NCBI RefSeq assembly: GCF_042242105.1 | Contig: NC_092016.1 | Span: forward strand, 9,314,501-9,378,500 | Source: Pempheris klunzingeri | Taxonomy: Eukaryota; Chordata; Actinopteri; Acropomatiformes; Pempheridae | Reading direction: 5' to 3' | DNA length: 64,000 bases | Shown: positions 1 to 15,357 of the stretch, one piece after another | Position numbering within the stretch: the stretch's first letter is position 1 | Layout: every line of letters starts with the position of its first letter | Notes under the pieces: generated by a model | What the model was told of the DNA's origin: nothing | What the model saw: the letters and a program-made list of their open reading frames with translations, nothing else | Databases searched by the model: none | Program-made: the position numbers and the translations under genes

Positions 1-2439
1 GTACGTGCAGCTGTATCTGAAAAACTTAACCGTACTGAACAACAAGAAGAGCCCACCTGCAGACACCTTCTCCAGCGACGAAGAGCTTCCTGCACCCGTG
101 GTGTCCAACAAAAGTCGATCTGGAAGAGTAAGTTTACCTCTGATCTCTTGATTGGGTTTTAGTTGTAGGTGTCTGTGATGTGACTGTGTGGATGGATGGA
201 TGGCGCGAGAGCAAGTCATGACTTATTGTATAATGACGTTGTGACTCAGATGCGTTTATTTATTTTTGTAGAAAGCAACCAAAAAGACAGACAAGCCTCG
301 CACAGAGGAAGTGGAGGTGACAGATCTCACCGATGAAGATTTAAAACAACAGCTGGCAAAACATGGTGTGGACTCTGGGCCCATTGTCGGTGAGTTTCTG
401 GAGGCTTGTGTCGGATGTTGGTCAAAAAAAAAAAACTTTTTTGCAACAGAAGAATAAATTCAGGCGCAACAATCACAAGAAAAAAAAATTATGAATAAAG
501 TTATGATTGTTAAAGTTATTATTTATTCATGAATTAAGTACTCGTGAAATGAAACTATGATCAGTTGCTGTGCACTTTGTGTTGAATTTTTTTGGAATTA
601 GACTCCTAGAATAGGTTTATGTTCAGTCATAACCTGAATAATACATTTGGCATTTATTCTATATTTTACTTAAACATCAGTCACTCAAATTATTTTTGTT
701 AAGAGTTTTGACCAATTTATATTTATAAGTGAGACATTTTACGTAAAAAAGACACAGTGCTCTCTGGATGACGAGTTATGTAATGGAGACACTGTTTTTG
801 AACTACCTCAGATGTATCTTTGGCATTTGAATACGTATATTATATATTATAATATTGTGTTACTTATTGACCAATATAATAAGGTAATTTGTTTGTACAC
901 ATGTAACTTGTTAGTCAGTACATCAGCGCAAATGAGCTATTAGATAAAATGTAATAGATATATTTGCTAATGTAGGTCCCTGAAGCAGTGCTACGCATGT
1001 CCAAATAATCATGTTATTGGACAAAAATACAAATTCTGAATGTGTTAAAATACTATGTTTTATATCCTTTTTTTTTGCCCCTTCCTCCCCTCCATTCAGC
1101 CTCCACCCGTAAGGTGTATGAGAAGAAGCTGCAGAAGCTTTTGGACCAGCCTCCAGCTGAACCTGAAGCTCCTACAGACGTCACAGCTCTCCCCAAAGCA
1201 GACAGTAACCAGAACGGCAACACAAATTCTGACCAGTACAGTGACAAGGAAGATGGTGAGCTCCGACCACACGTTAATTAGATTTCACATCACTCATGAA
1301 CACAAATAACACGGGCTGAATGTGTATGTAATGTAATGTAATGTAGGAAAACGCACTGATTGTGTTCACATTACTTGTGTTTTCAGAGGAGATCGCTGCC
1401 CCAGAACCGGAGCCAGTTCCTGTGGTAGAGAAGCCAGTGAGGAGCAGAGGGAAAGCTCCGGTTACCGTCAGAACCAGCAGCAGACGACAAACCAAGGTGA
1501 GGCCCATTTTCTCAACCTTTCTCGACCTTAGAGATGACACTATATTCTAAGTTTGTATCAACACGGCATTGTGCTACACTGACAGGTGGTGGTGGAGGAG
1601 GAAGTTATTACTGAAGAAACCCCGAAGAAGGCCAGCGAGAGTGTTGTTGAAGACATCCTTGCCAATGAAATAAGCACACCAACAGGCATGAGGTAACACG
1701 TGATGATGACTTTTCCAGATACTTTTTTTGTCTTGTATTGAGATGCGCAGAAACATTATTATATTTGGAAAAATGGCCTAAAAGTTGTACATGAAAGAAT
1801 ATCCTGGACTTCAGAGACACTAGTTTAATTAAATGTTTTTCCCTGAGCTTTCAACTGAATGTCACATCCTCACTCAGCAGTGGTTGCTTTGGCTACCTCC
1901 ATGACAACTGAGCAAACCTAATCTGCTGAAGAAGACCATCAGATGTGGTTCAAAGCTCCAGAAAGTCTTGGAAGTGGATCTTGAGTTGTGTTTTTGTGTG
2001 TGTGTGTGTGTGTGTGCGCCTAGCCTAAAAGTTTGATTTTGTTGTTTCTCTGATCAGTGCGACATGCAGGCGTCCAATCAGAGGTGCAGCTGGCCGGCCA
2101 TTAAAACCAAGCGACTACTGGCTGGATGAGTCTCGTGTGCAGCACAGCGTCCTCACCGAGAGCAGCACCTACTCTGAGTCTTTCTCCAGAGCGGGCAGCG
2201 CCGCCTCTAAAAGCAAAGCGCCGGTCCGACGAGGCTTCCTGTCTGTGTTGCTCAAGCTTCTGCTCCTTGTTGTGGTGGGTGGTTCTCTCTACTACGCCTA
2301 CCAGAACCTGGACGCAGATCAAATCAACACCCTCAAAGGCCTCTGGGACAGCGTCATCGTCCCCCTTCAGGGTGTTGTTAACAATGCAGCCACCTACCTG
2401 GGTATCAGCAGCGACGCCACAGAGGGCGCCGCCAAGTAA
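1..2439 (+). CDS. tmpo: Lamina-associated polypeptide 2 / thymopoietin, 5'-truncated by window edge
   Basis: LAP2 is an inner nuclear membrane protein that tethers lamins and, through BAF, chromatin. Coding exons read 1-127 (frame from base 2), 272-389, 1100-1255, 1387-1496, 1586-1692 and 2058-2439, all with GT-AG borders, giving 332 visible residues. The first exon begins inside the N-terminal LEM-like domain (YVQLYLKNLT), so the start lies upstream of the window. Exons two and three hold the LEM domain (LTDEDLKQQLAKHGV, then STRKVYEKKLQKLL). The last exons carry the family block STPTGM-SATCRRPIRGAAGRPL, then a basic stretch, one membrane segment (about bases 2233-2301) and a lumenal tail of about 45 residues. 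This matches the membrane-bound beta-like form. No large LAP2-alpha-type exon is present. The fish a/b paralogue cannot be assigned from this piece. Confidence 0.93.
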
Positions 2440-5400
2440 AGACCCTCAGCAGTCTCTCGCCATGCCCACGCCACCTCCCTGCCGCCTGCCACAGCACACC
2501 ACAACTTAAGCAGTAAACTTGGCTCACCTCTTCTTTTTACTTTTCATGGTTGGACAAAGGACACAGATTTAATTGGAACAATGAACTTTCTCCTCTCCAG
2601 ACTCCAGCTTTCCTCCCACCAGGAGAGGAAACGGTAGCTTCTGGATCACACTGTTTTGTGGCAGTCAGAAGAGACTCATTTCAGTGTTGATTTTAATCTG
2701 TGAATTGTTTGTGTCTTTGTGTGTATTTAACCCTTGTATGTAGAAACGAGTGCAGAACGGAGAGGCCAGGTTATCCGTGCATGGTTGTAGTTTTGGAAGG
2801 CCATACTGTAGTTTCTTACTCTCTGTGCCAGGTGTTTTTCTGATGGTGAAGTGCCTGGACACTGTTAGCACGTAGTGCCCTCCCATTTTAAAGCACAAAG
2901 CAGTGCTACTACTAATACCAGAATGTCTACATGTGTTTCTGTATGAATTTCAAAATTGCTCCGTAGCTTTAGAATTAGATAGAGTGATTCATTATTTCTA
3001 TGGTGCTCAGGTCGATTCAGCTCAAACTTTTTAATGTGGTCTTTGCTGGGAGGAGACACATGGTGTAATCAGGTCACATCACTGCATGAGGAAAATCTGC
3101 CCACATTCAGGTTGATGTTTAAAATGTTTTTCAGTGGCTGATCGCTGCTTGAATCATTGCATATGGGGGTCAGTGATTATGGCTAAAATTACAATTCTGG
3201 CCACTCTGTATTGTAATCATGATTTTTACTGCCAATGAATTGAGGAAGAAAATTTACTGTATTTTTAGGAGCTTTTATTAACATCCTCATCAATTTAAAT
3301 ACAGAATTGTCAATGTCACCGCTTTTTAGTATTGATCATCTATCATTTATCTGACAATTACTCCTTAAGGAAATTAAAATTGCAGTGTTCCATCATAGAT
3401 TTTCAATTTTCCAGCCCTGCCAGTGTGCCCATTTGAGTTTACATGCTTTGGGTTTTAGTGCTCTGTTGTGCTTTTTTTCTGTTTTTTTTTTTTTGTTTTT
3501 GTTTTTTTTATTAGATTTCTGATCCTTCAGTCCTAAACGCAGGATTGGCTGTTGCAGTGCACCCACATAGCCCACCTCACGGACTGCATGTGTACTGTCC
3601 AGACATGGTTGATCTGCAAAGAAGACACATGGAGAAAGTTAATCCTTTTGGGACAATTAATCAATTTATTCTCTTCAGAACTCTTGAGTTCTTCTGCCTG
3701 TGCAAATTACCACAATTAAGACTGTAGGTTACTCTGAAAGGGGCCGTTTACCACTTTGGGAGCGGGAAAGCATTCACTGGAGGTGATGTCGGGGGTGGGA
3801 GGATTTCTGGGGCATTTTTGTTTCTATTTTGATATTTTTCTAAAATGGTGTGTTCAACTTTTTCTAGCACATTTTAAGGTAACATTTGAAAGCAATATAA
3901 AACATGTAAGTTACACTGTATCTCAATCTGAATCTTGCTGATTTAACACGAGTGATTCATTATCAGGCAGCTCTCCCACAATGGACAGAAACGACAGGGG
4001 TTATGTGGGTAAGGATTTTTAATCTGTTTATTTATGATAATGTAGGCAGTGTATCATAAAATAAACCTGGTTGTTACCAGATCCTTTTTTTGTTTTGTCT
4101 TCTGTAGCTTTTGCATGTTTTAATTATGCCATCGTACCACACGCTAACCATTTTCACAAGCCAGTTTTCCATTCTTCAGGGCAGCCATTGCTTTCCATTC
4201 ATTTGAATGAGGATGTTATCACATTGAATATGAGTTGCTTTATAAAACCTTGAAGTTTGGGAATTAAAGGGAAAACAATGGCAGGTAAGCACATATTTTA
4301 AAATGTTATAAAAAAAAATTACCAAGAGGAAGGCCACAGCAAGTACATTGTTTTCTAAAAAGGAGTTTAATTAAATGTTCTCTTTATGTCCTATTTTTTT
4401 TTTTGTGGCCATCTGAAAGTGTCTAATCTGATAGTTTGACCACATTAGGCCCCTCAGCTGTTCTCCCCATCAGAGGTCAAAGAAGCAGCAGAGTTCAGAC
4501 TGTCCCCTGCTGCCTGCCCAGTAAGAAAACACTGCTCAGGTCTTTGAGGTCGTTTTTTCTTTAACTGCCTATAAACAGAACTTATTTATTAATCCTCACA
4601 GCTGGAGCATATGTCCATCTCACATATTGCTGCCTTGCAGTGTAATGAGTACAGAGGACACTAAGCCTGCAACTCAGGATTATTTTTATTGTCGATTAAT
4701 CTGTTAGATAGATTAGACATCCCACAAAATGGTAAATTGCTGATCGGTGTTTCCAAAAGCCGAAGATAAAGTCCTCAAATGTCTTGTTTTGTCCACAATC
4801 CCAAAAATATTCTGTTTTATGTCATAGAAGAGGAAAAAAACAGCAAATATTCACATTCACATCAAATATTTTATTAATAGGGGAGAACGGGGTTTGTTGT
4901 CTCATGGGTTGGTTGTCACAGTGCTTATTACAGCCAAACTGGAGGGCGCTGTTAAATCATCTTGCTATCAAACACTCAGTGATGTCCTGTTCATTTCTAT
5001 GTGGTCATTTTGTGTAAAACACATAAATCACAGAAATTGTGTATTTTTTTATGGGTCAGTAATTTTTCATGTTGCTGTTTGTGTAACAAAAGTTTGTAGG
5101 TGATTAAGCATTCCATGATCAAACATTACTTAAAAAATAAAATTTTATCATTTGCAATTTGAGAGACCACTGATAACTTTAGTGACAACTAACCCCATAC
5201 GACATGTAAGAGTGTCTCTGATGGTTAATAACTTTCTGTTAAAAATTAAATTTAGAACCATTTCAACCGAAGACTTTAAACCTCCCTCTAATGTAGAATG
5301 ACTGTTGTTGTGAGCAATTTACATGAGAGTAAAACGGTGACAGCAAACCCCCGTTCTCCCCCACTTGATTCATACCACAAAAGTTGAATAAAATAAAGTG

Positions 5401-5680
5401 TTTCCAATATTTTCTATGTGGGTTTGCACAAAAGGCATAAATAATAATATCATTATATATAATTAATGTGATTAAAATATTAATATTCTAATTAATAACT
5501 CATTAATTAATTTCTCAAAGTGGTACACCGAACAATTTTTAACTATCTTTCTTTTTTTTAAATGAACAGGAAATAGATAGGTGAGCGTTGAACCAGCTGA
5601 CTGAGGTGACCCTCGGAGTGCCAAACTGAGACTTTGTAGGGGATGGAGAGGCTTAGTCAATTAAATCCAGTAGGCTGCAG
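2440..5680. other. tmpo 3' UTR and intergenic DNA before the ldh locus
   Basis: No convincing coding exon is seen. The first part is probably tmpo 3' UTR; a candidate AATAAA lies at 4060-4065, although the poly(A) site is not certain. The rest is AT-rich and holds a diverged interspersed repeat at about 4655-4880. The short ORFs here have no splice support or family resemblance. Confidence 0.5.
4655..4880 (+). repeat. Interspersed short DNA element of the GCTGCAACTA / ATTAATCG family, partial copy
   Basis: The text GCCTGCAACTCAGGATTATT...GTCGATTAATCTG, then TCAAATGTCTTGTTTTGTCC, ATCCCAAAAATATTCTG and CAGCAAATATTCACATT follows a dispersed element that occurs at least five times in this window (also near 22634, 24620, 32855 and 52150). 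The family is common in percomorph fish. This copy is truncated and diverged. Confidence 0.7.
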
Positions 5681-5730
5681 CCTGACAGCACAGCAGGAAG
5701 AGGAGCGGGCACACAGAACAACACACCAAG
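5681..5730 (+). other. Candidate non-coding first exon of the ldh gene
   Basis: A splice acceptor sits only 8 nt before the ldh start codon, so an upstream non-coding exon is expected. The purine-rich text around 5681-5730 ends in AAG followed by GGTGAGTCTG, a good donor. This is inference from the donor and position only; the true exon could be elsewhere between here and 7600. Confidence 0.25.
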
Positions 5731-7600
5731 GGTGAGTCTGACTGTAGTGTTGGACAAAGGATTTACACTCTCAGAGTCACTGGACCCTCCAGACAACAGG
5801 TGAACAGCCGTGATTTTATTGTTCTGTGAAGATTTGTGTGCAGGAGGCAGACTGATTTAGAGTTAGAGTTACTTATTTGGATTTTGGTTTGTGGTGCGTT
5901 TGTCTAACTGTGGGGAAAGTTTGTGCGTTCCGACCTTTTGTTTAGATGGTGTTGATTTTAGGTATCGGTGCTTTTCTTCTTCGGTAGAAATGCAAATAGT
6001 TGAATTTCTTTCTTGAGAGATGAGTAGGATTCTTCCTTAAAATGTAGTTTTGTCCAGGGAGAATATTTCCACCGATAAATGGAAGAAATGTCATTACGTG
6101 TTGAAAACTAACTAACTAGACTTATTAAATGTTATCAGATTATCATCTAATATTAGGTTAGATTAGATTATCAGGTGTCAAATGTTTTATGTGTGTCCTG
6201 TTGTCTGTACCACACGCTGCCTGTGTTCAAGTTCAAGGGTGACCTAACCTCTCTCAGTCACATACAAACGTTCGGCAGGTCGCTGCACAGCTGTCTGAGC
6301 TACAGTTTTGGCATAAAAGGCCAATTCACTGATGGCACTTCCTTGATCACTCAGGTACCAACCATGTTTTATGTTTCATTAGAAGTCACAAAAACCTGCT
6401 GTCCCCCTCCCCTGCGACCTTGCAAGCTAAGAACCATCATTAACCACTCGTGTTTACATGCTTCGAGTGCATGACGCTTTCTCTTGATAATCCACTTTCA
6501 GTCAGGGTCAGTGAATGGACGGTTCACCAATGCACTTTCAGGGGGACTTTATCCTCTGTCAGACATGGCAAGTTTTTGCAGATATCTTGGTTCTGCACAG
6601 AGCGTCACGCAGTCTGTACAATCTGCAACGTAAAGGAAAAACCACTTTGTAGATAATTCAGTGGCAGCTAAATCATACATAATTAAGATTCAGCCCATTA
6701 CTAACAGTGGCAATAGTACGGCTGTAGTATAAGATAATTACCTCAAGAAGAGAATTTAAAGAATTTCATTTGTAAAATACGTCTCCCACTGTAAATGAGA
6801 GAAGTAATTAGTTATTGTTCTTTAGAGACATCCTATCAGACACAGGGTTAATGTTCATCTGTAGTTCAGGTGGAGCAGATGGACGCAGCGTTAAGGGATT
6901 ACAGTAACTCCTTCAACTGTCTGCAGTCAGTCACTCGAGTTTGGCATCCGATTATAGTGCCCCGTCCTCCACTGGGGGAGGAGGGTGGAGGGAGAGGAGA
7001 GAAGCTCTGTGCAGCCGGCCCTGAGTCACATGTGCTCTGTGCTACCGCTGCAGCTGGCCGGGTACCTGCCTCGACTGTCTGGACTGCACGAACGGTGACG
7101 GTGGGAGGTGTTGTGGATGCACAGGGTGCGCAGCTCTGTGACAAACACACCTTTTAGGCATCCATTCAGTTTGTCATGCTGATTACATGGTGGTGTTTAT
7201 ACCTCGCAGCTCGGAGCATCGCCGAACAAAGCAAGTATTGCTGCTGTTTCTCTGTCCGCTCGCTTGTCTTTTCAAGGTGAACTCTGCAGGAGGATAAATA
7301 TGTGAGACGGAGCTCAGTCAGTGTTTCCTTATTTCTTTTCTTGTACTGCATCTAGATGTCAGAGGAGCCATTAGTGTCACTGAGATAAATGTCAGGCTTA
7401 ATTTGTAATCCCTCTACACTCAGAATATAACACGCAGTGTCCTGAATGCAGTATTTATGAAGTTTGAGCACGCACCCTGCTGTCTGGATGCAGGCCAGTT
7501 TCCCTCCATCGTGTCTGTGTTTGGTGTCACTTGTCAAGAGTCAACATGTTCGCTGACCAGGAACGCTCTTCCCTTCCTCCCTCCTTCCCTTCTTCATTTT
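5731..7600. other. Upstream region / presumptive first intron of ldh
   Basis: Contains no coding exon I can support. ORFs near 6175-6656 and 6870-7157 lack splice sites, codon bias or family resemblance. A GC-richer stretch with GGAGGAGGGTGGAGGG-like purine tracts at about 6970-7010 could be regulatory, but nothing decisive is seen. Confidence 0.4.
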
Positions 7601-7620
7601 TACACTCCTCAGCACTGAAA

Positions 7621-10614
<2,994 letters not shown>

Positions 10615-10873
10615 CTGAACAACAGGGGGTGCCATAGCTGCAAATCCCTGACTGCTCATCATCTACAGCATTATCACTCTGCAGTCACCAAACACCAGAT
10701 ACCAGCTCCACCTTTAACCCCTCCGTAGTGTCACAGATCCCCTCAGATTTAGCTGTAGGTGTCAGTTTGTACTCTCCCGCCCGCTGGACACCAAATGTGA
10801 CATCAACTGAGTGAAACGCTGCTCTGACACACGTGTCCTCTGCTGTGGGACCGCTCATGTTGCTTTGATGTGT

Positions 10874-10879
10874 AATAAA
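10874..10879 (+). terminator. Poly(A) signal AATAAA of ldh
   Basis: AATAAA lies 260 nt after the ldh stop codon, followed about 20 nt later by GTTTGTTGTTG (GT-rich) and a short A run. This is the usual arrangement for cleavage and polyadenylation. Confidence 0.7.
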
Positions 10880-10919
10880 ACAAGTTTGTTGTTGCTTAAA
10901 CAAAAAAAAAAGAATGTGT

Positions 10920-12436
10920 TCAGTTATTCTGTGGTAAAGGGAAAATCTACTCTAAGTTAGAATTTACTGTTAATTGTTATTTGTCTCAATTTAAATATGA
11001 GAACTTTATTTTTTTATCAATCAATCAATTTCTTTATTATCATTTTTATGCTCAACAGAAAAACTAAATTGCATTTCGCAAAACCCCAGCGAGTAAACCG
11101 TTTGAAACATTTAGTGCAACATATATAAAGTACATTCAGTGCAATAGTAGAATAAATGTGGGTTTGAAACATAGTTAAAAGGCAGTGTGGAATAAAATGC
11201 CATAACTGAAAGCAGGTTCACACACTAAAATACTCTGATTCTTGTAGTCCTGGTGTGAATGCCTCTGTAGCTTTTTTTCCCCGATGGCAGTGAGAGAGAG
11301 CTGGGAGGGATCGTTGGTGAAGCTTTAATCATCTTCTGCTCAAAATGAGCAGCTGAGAGAGAGAATGCTTTATCGACATATCCTAAAACACTGTGAAAGC
11401 TCCTGTGGTGATTTTAAAGGGACACACGTGCATTTTGTGACTCTTTTTGAATGACAGAAATTCAGTGAGTCATTAATTCGCTGATGGATGATAAACTCTT
11501 GATAAACACCTGATTTAGTTCAAGCCATTTTTAATCAGATGAGCCCTTTAATGAGTCTGTTTTTTTTTTACTGTAAGGAAGTGATGAATGTCTTAAATCC
11601 AACCAGGCTGAGATTGACATGCGGACAATTAATATCACTCATCTGTGAACCAGCAACTGTTTCTCCAGTAATATATAATAAGCCACTATGTCCATTCTTG
11701 AATAACTTTAAAGGAGACAAAGCCAGGACATGTGCATATGGTTCGCAGGGGAACATCTTTGTAGATTTTCCACTTCTTGGTATTAGTTTTATAAGTTTGG
11801 TACTCGATTTTACATTGTATGAGGGCACTGCTGTCACGGATAAAGGAGTAATGCGCGTGACTTAAAATATCAGTTCATTTCGTCTGCTGAACTTCCTCCC
11901 ACAGTTATCGGTCCTGACGTATTATTTAGGACTCCTGCATCTACTTTTATTCAGATTCGTGTCAGTGTGAAAGAAGAGGATTAAAACCTTCTACATCTCA
12001 GCTGCTGCCCTTTGTTTGACCCAGTCACGGCTGATTCAGGCTGCCATTCCCAATAAAAGTCACTGAGCCGCCTCTCTCAGTGACCTCGGTTCAGACAGTG
12101 TGATGATGAATGACTGGATGGTGTTTAGCATGGTGTTAATCACTGAGTGGTGTGAATGACTTAATTGCTGCCCCAAGCTGACACAAAGTCTTTGTTTTTT
12201 CTTAATCGATAACAAGTTGTGCGACTGTAACAGGAAATCCCTCCATGTTGAACACACACTGGATCCTGGGAAATCAGGAGAATCCAGGAGAAGAAAATGG
12301 AAACACCAGACTTTGATTAACACAGCATGTTTAATTACAAGTGAGCAGCAACAAATAACACATATAGACAAACATAACAAATAAAAATACAGAAATCAAC
12401 AGAAGAAAAGAGGAAGGACATTCTGGTGATGCCTCT
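10920..12436. other. Tail-to-tail intergenic region between ldh and spexin
   Basis: No coding exon is supported. The stretch 11020-11200 (ATCAATCAATCAATTTCTTTATTAT, later AGTGCAACATATATAAAGTACATTCAGTGCAATAG) looks like the 3' end of an old LINE/SINE. The spexin 3' UTR enters from the right; a candidate minus-strand AATAAA is at 11951-11946. The open frames at 11539-11865 lack support. Confidence 0.45.
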
Positions 12437-13550
12437 TCAAAAATAGTTCAAGTTCAGCTCCTGTTCATAAACTCGATCACCGCCATCTGAGGAAGAAAAT
12501 AGATTTAAAACGAAAAAGAGAGGACAGTGTGAAAGTTGGTGTGGGTTGGTGATAACTTCCAGGATTTTACCTTCTTCCTCGGCTCGCTGCAGAAGCTCCA
12601 GAAGAAAAGATGACAGAGGCAGTCCGAGTCCATCACTGCTCTGGTCGTGAGTCACTGCAGAGAAGCAGAGAAAAGACATTCAGCCTTCAGGCAGTGTCTT
12701 TGTAAAGTGTTTATAAGTTATTAAAGGTTTATGAATTATTTAGCAATATTTTACAGGTCAGTATAAGCCATTAACTAGACTAGAGCAACGTTAGGGTTGC
12801 CAGGTTGTGAAACATCCCTCTCTCTGGTGTGTCATTAATAGTCAAGTCATCAAGGCAAGTCTGCAGTTAATAACATCAATATGTTGTTATAAAAGAGATA
12901 AATAAAACACCAATTCTACAGTTAAAGTTAATTATAAAGGTTCAGTGTGTTTTTGAGAACAAACATGTTTTTTTAATAATAATCTAAGTCTGCTGAGTTA
13001 ATATAGATAAATAGTTCATGAATAGATTATGGTCCAGATGGTCTGCAGCTAAAAAGCAAAGTATCTTGTTTATACCTCATTTAAAAAGCATTAGTAAATC
13101 ATGAATCTACCATTGATAGTCATTAGCTGCACCTTGTAAAACCATTCTTTTATACCATCTGTACCGTTACACACCACACTCACCGAAACGTAGAGTGTCC
13201 CCTTCATCTCTGCTGCTGCGCTCCAACGCTGAGCGGTGTCCCTCTGCAAAACACCAACATTCAACACTGTTTTCTCCTCATTTGACAAGACAGCTCACAA
13301 CAAGCTAATTCTGCTGTTTAAAATGTCCTCTGCAGACTCTTACGTGCGCCTTTCAGGTATAAGATGGCCTGAGGAGTCCAGTTTCTCCTCTGAATGGGGA
13401 TGAAAAACATAATGGTTTACCTCAAAACAGCATTTATTTAAATTCAGCTTGAACATCAGAGAGAAAAAAAAATCCACTTTCACCCACCTGTGGTGCACTC
13501 CAGCACTGGGACACCAGTGTCAGCACAAGCAACGTGACGATTAGAGACAT
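12437..13550 (-). CDS. spx: Spexin preprohormone (neuropeptide Q) with variant peptide
   Basis: Secreted neuropeptide of the galanin/kisspeptin-related group that acts through galanin receptors 2/3. On the minus strand, exons 13550-13488, 13389-13344, 13243-13184, 12654-12571 and 12486-12437 join in frame into 100 residues. Residues 1-19 are a signal peptide (MSLIVTLLVLTLVSQCWSA). After PQ-RR comes the diagnostic 14-mer NWTPQAILYLKGAQ, followed by GHR. The known vertebrate spexin-1 core is NWTPQAMLYLKG, so Met7 is Ile here. The usual Gly-Arg-Arg amidation/cleavage site reads Gly-His-Arg. The C-terminal part (SSFLLELLQRAEEE to ELNLNYF) resembles the acidic end of other spexins only loosely. 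Its place beside a B/C-type ldh and golt1b matches the human LDHB-SPX-GOLT1B cluster. It may be the second teleost spexin-1 copy. An extra acceptor-like site just 5' of the ATG suggests a non-coding first exon. Confidence 0.9.
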
Positions 13551-14762
13551 TGTTGGACTCTGCAATGACATTTGAGTAAAATTACACTAATAGTACTAAT
13601 AATGATGAAAGAGGAATAACCCTTCATCCTCTACACCACCATTTAATAAATGGTTTCTAACACTGTATAATATAATTGTAAGCAGATATAATCACATTTT
13701 AAAGTGTTCATTAATGTACAGTATTTGTTAATAGTTATAAATTATCTTATGAAGACATTTATATTAAATCTTCTGATTTCACTATATTGTCATTTATTTT
13801 ATTTGTTTTGATTTCACTTTATGAGATTATCATCCTGAAATCTGTCACATCAATGACAAAATACAACATTTAACAAGACAACAGAAAAATATTGAAAGCA
13901 TAAATTGTTTGTTTACACTCCAACATCCACTTTTGGTGTCTAATTTCTGCTTACAACTCCATCACAACCTGTTATAAACTGCTTATTAAATCTTTATGAA
14001 CTGCTTGTGAATGTTAAATAGAGCGACTTTACTGTGACTTTACTGTGACTTGTTTGAATTTACATTTTAATCACAACACACTCAGTCTCAAAGTGATGTG
14101 GAAAAAAAATCATATATCTCTCACTTATATGACATTTTAAGGACAAGTAAAACAATGTAAACACTGACAAAATACAACCACCATCACCACTACTACTACT
14201 AGTAATGATAATGATAATAACAATAATTTCAGAAAAATAAGATTAATAACATACCGTTAATCTTATTTGTTGTGCTGTCCTGCAGGCTGTGTTTAAATGC
14301 TTGTGTTTCCTCCTCTCTCACTGCTGTTACATTATGATAATGATAATAAATGAAAAAAAAAAATACAACAAACCACCTCATTATTCAGCGTCACTGATGA
14401 CGGTGACAGGTAGCTTGATTACATCTAACATAATATTCAAATTGACAGGAGTGACAGGTGTTGTTGAAACTGTCACCGCTCATTAATCACAGAAACATGC
14501 AGGAGAAACTTTAAGGACTGTCACGTGCAGCTCTCTTCGCAGGGTCACGGCGTGGTGACGACACGGGCGAGGTTTTATGAATGAAGGCGATGTGATGACA
14601 GCGTGTTAGTGGGTGTGTGGGTGTAGACACCTGCATGAGCAGTCAGTTCGTCAACTGTAGGTGTCACATTAGAGGAGTTATTGTAAAAGTTTAACAGTCC
14701 AGCACATAAATGATTGACTGTGTGTAAAAACCACACGGATTAAACAAATGAGATTTAATGTC
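13551..14762. other. Region upstream of spexin, no further gene seen
   Basis: AT-rich DNA with short simple tracts (for example the CAC/ACT/TAATGATAATAA-like runs at 14180-14230). It should include the spexin promoter and possibly a non-coding exon, but I can place neither with confidence. Confidence 0.4.
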
Positions 14763-15357
14763 TTAAAGGTCCCATATTATGCAAAATGCACTTTTTAATG
14801 TCTTTTCAACATAAATGTGTGTCTAGAGACCCTCAAACTCTTACATCTCCTCTTTCTGTTCCTGCTTCATCTTTCTTTGGCTCCCTTTATGATGTCATAA
14901 GGGGATCTGTTGATCATGTGGCCTCCTCCGGCCCTTCAGCAGGCCGACTGTCCCCGCTCATACTAAATGAACAGATTGGAGCGTTTCCACATGAGGCTAA
15001 TGTTATTACAGCAAATATGAGGAAGGATATTCTAACTGAAACCTAACCACAACTGCAGAGGGCAACGCCACAGGAGGCAAAATTACTTTTCCCAGGACAG
15101 TAAAGGACGGGACGCCTGTCGAACCCTTCATCGTTTAGGTTTGGGCACATGGGGAGTTACATGGTCTGACCAATCAGAGGCAGAGTAGGGGGCGGGGCAA
15201 GCCTTTGCCATCCTAGAAAAATAAAATATCATCTACTGAAACACTATGATGAGGGAACAGACTACGACACAATAGGTGTTAACACGGCCTCACTTACTGT
15301 CAAGATAGCCATGAAGATAATAGAAATGGGCATTATTGTGTATTGTGTGACCTTTAA
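14763..15357. mobile_element. Non-autonomous DNA transposon (MITE-like), about 595 bp
   Basis: The left end reads TTAAAGGTCCCATATTATGC and the reverse complement of the right end reads TTAAAGGTCACACAATACAC, so the termini are imperfect inverted repeats starting TTAAAGGTC. The left-end text is a motif I recognise from many percomorph sequences. No transposase is encoded; the ORF at 14786-15046 has no recognisable domain. Confidence 0.65.

Noticed and set aside
2126-2509. 127-residue plus-strand frame overlapping the last tmpo exon
   Set aside because: A different frame of the same exon. The LAP2 frame has the conserved motif and the membrane segment.
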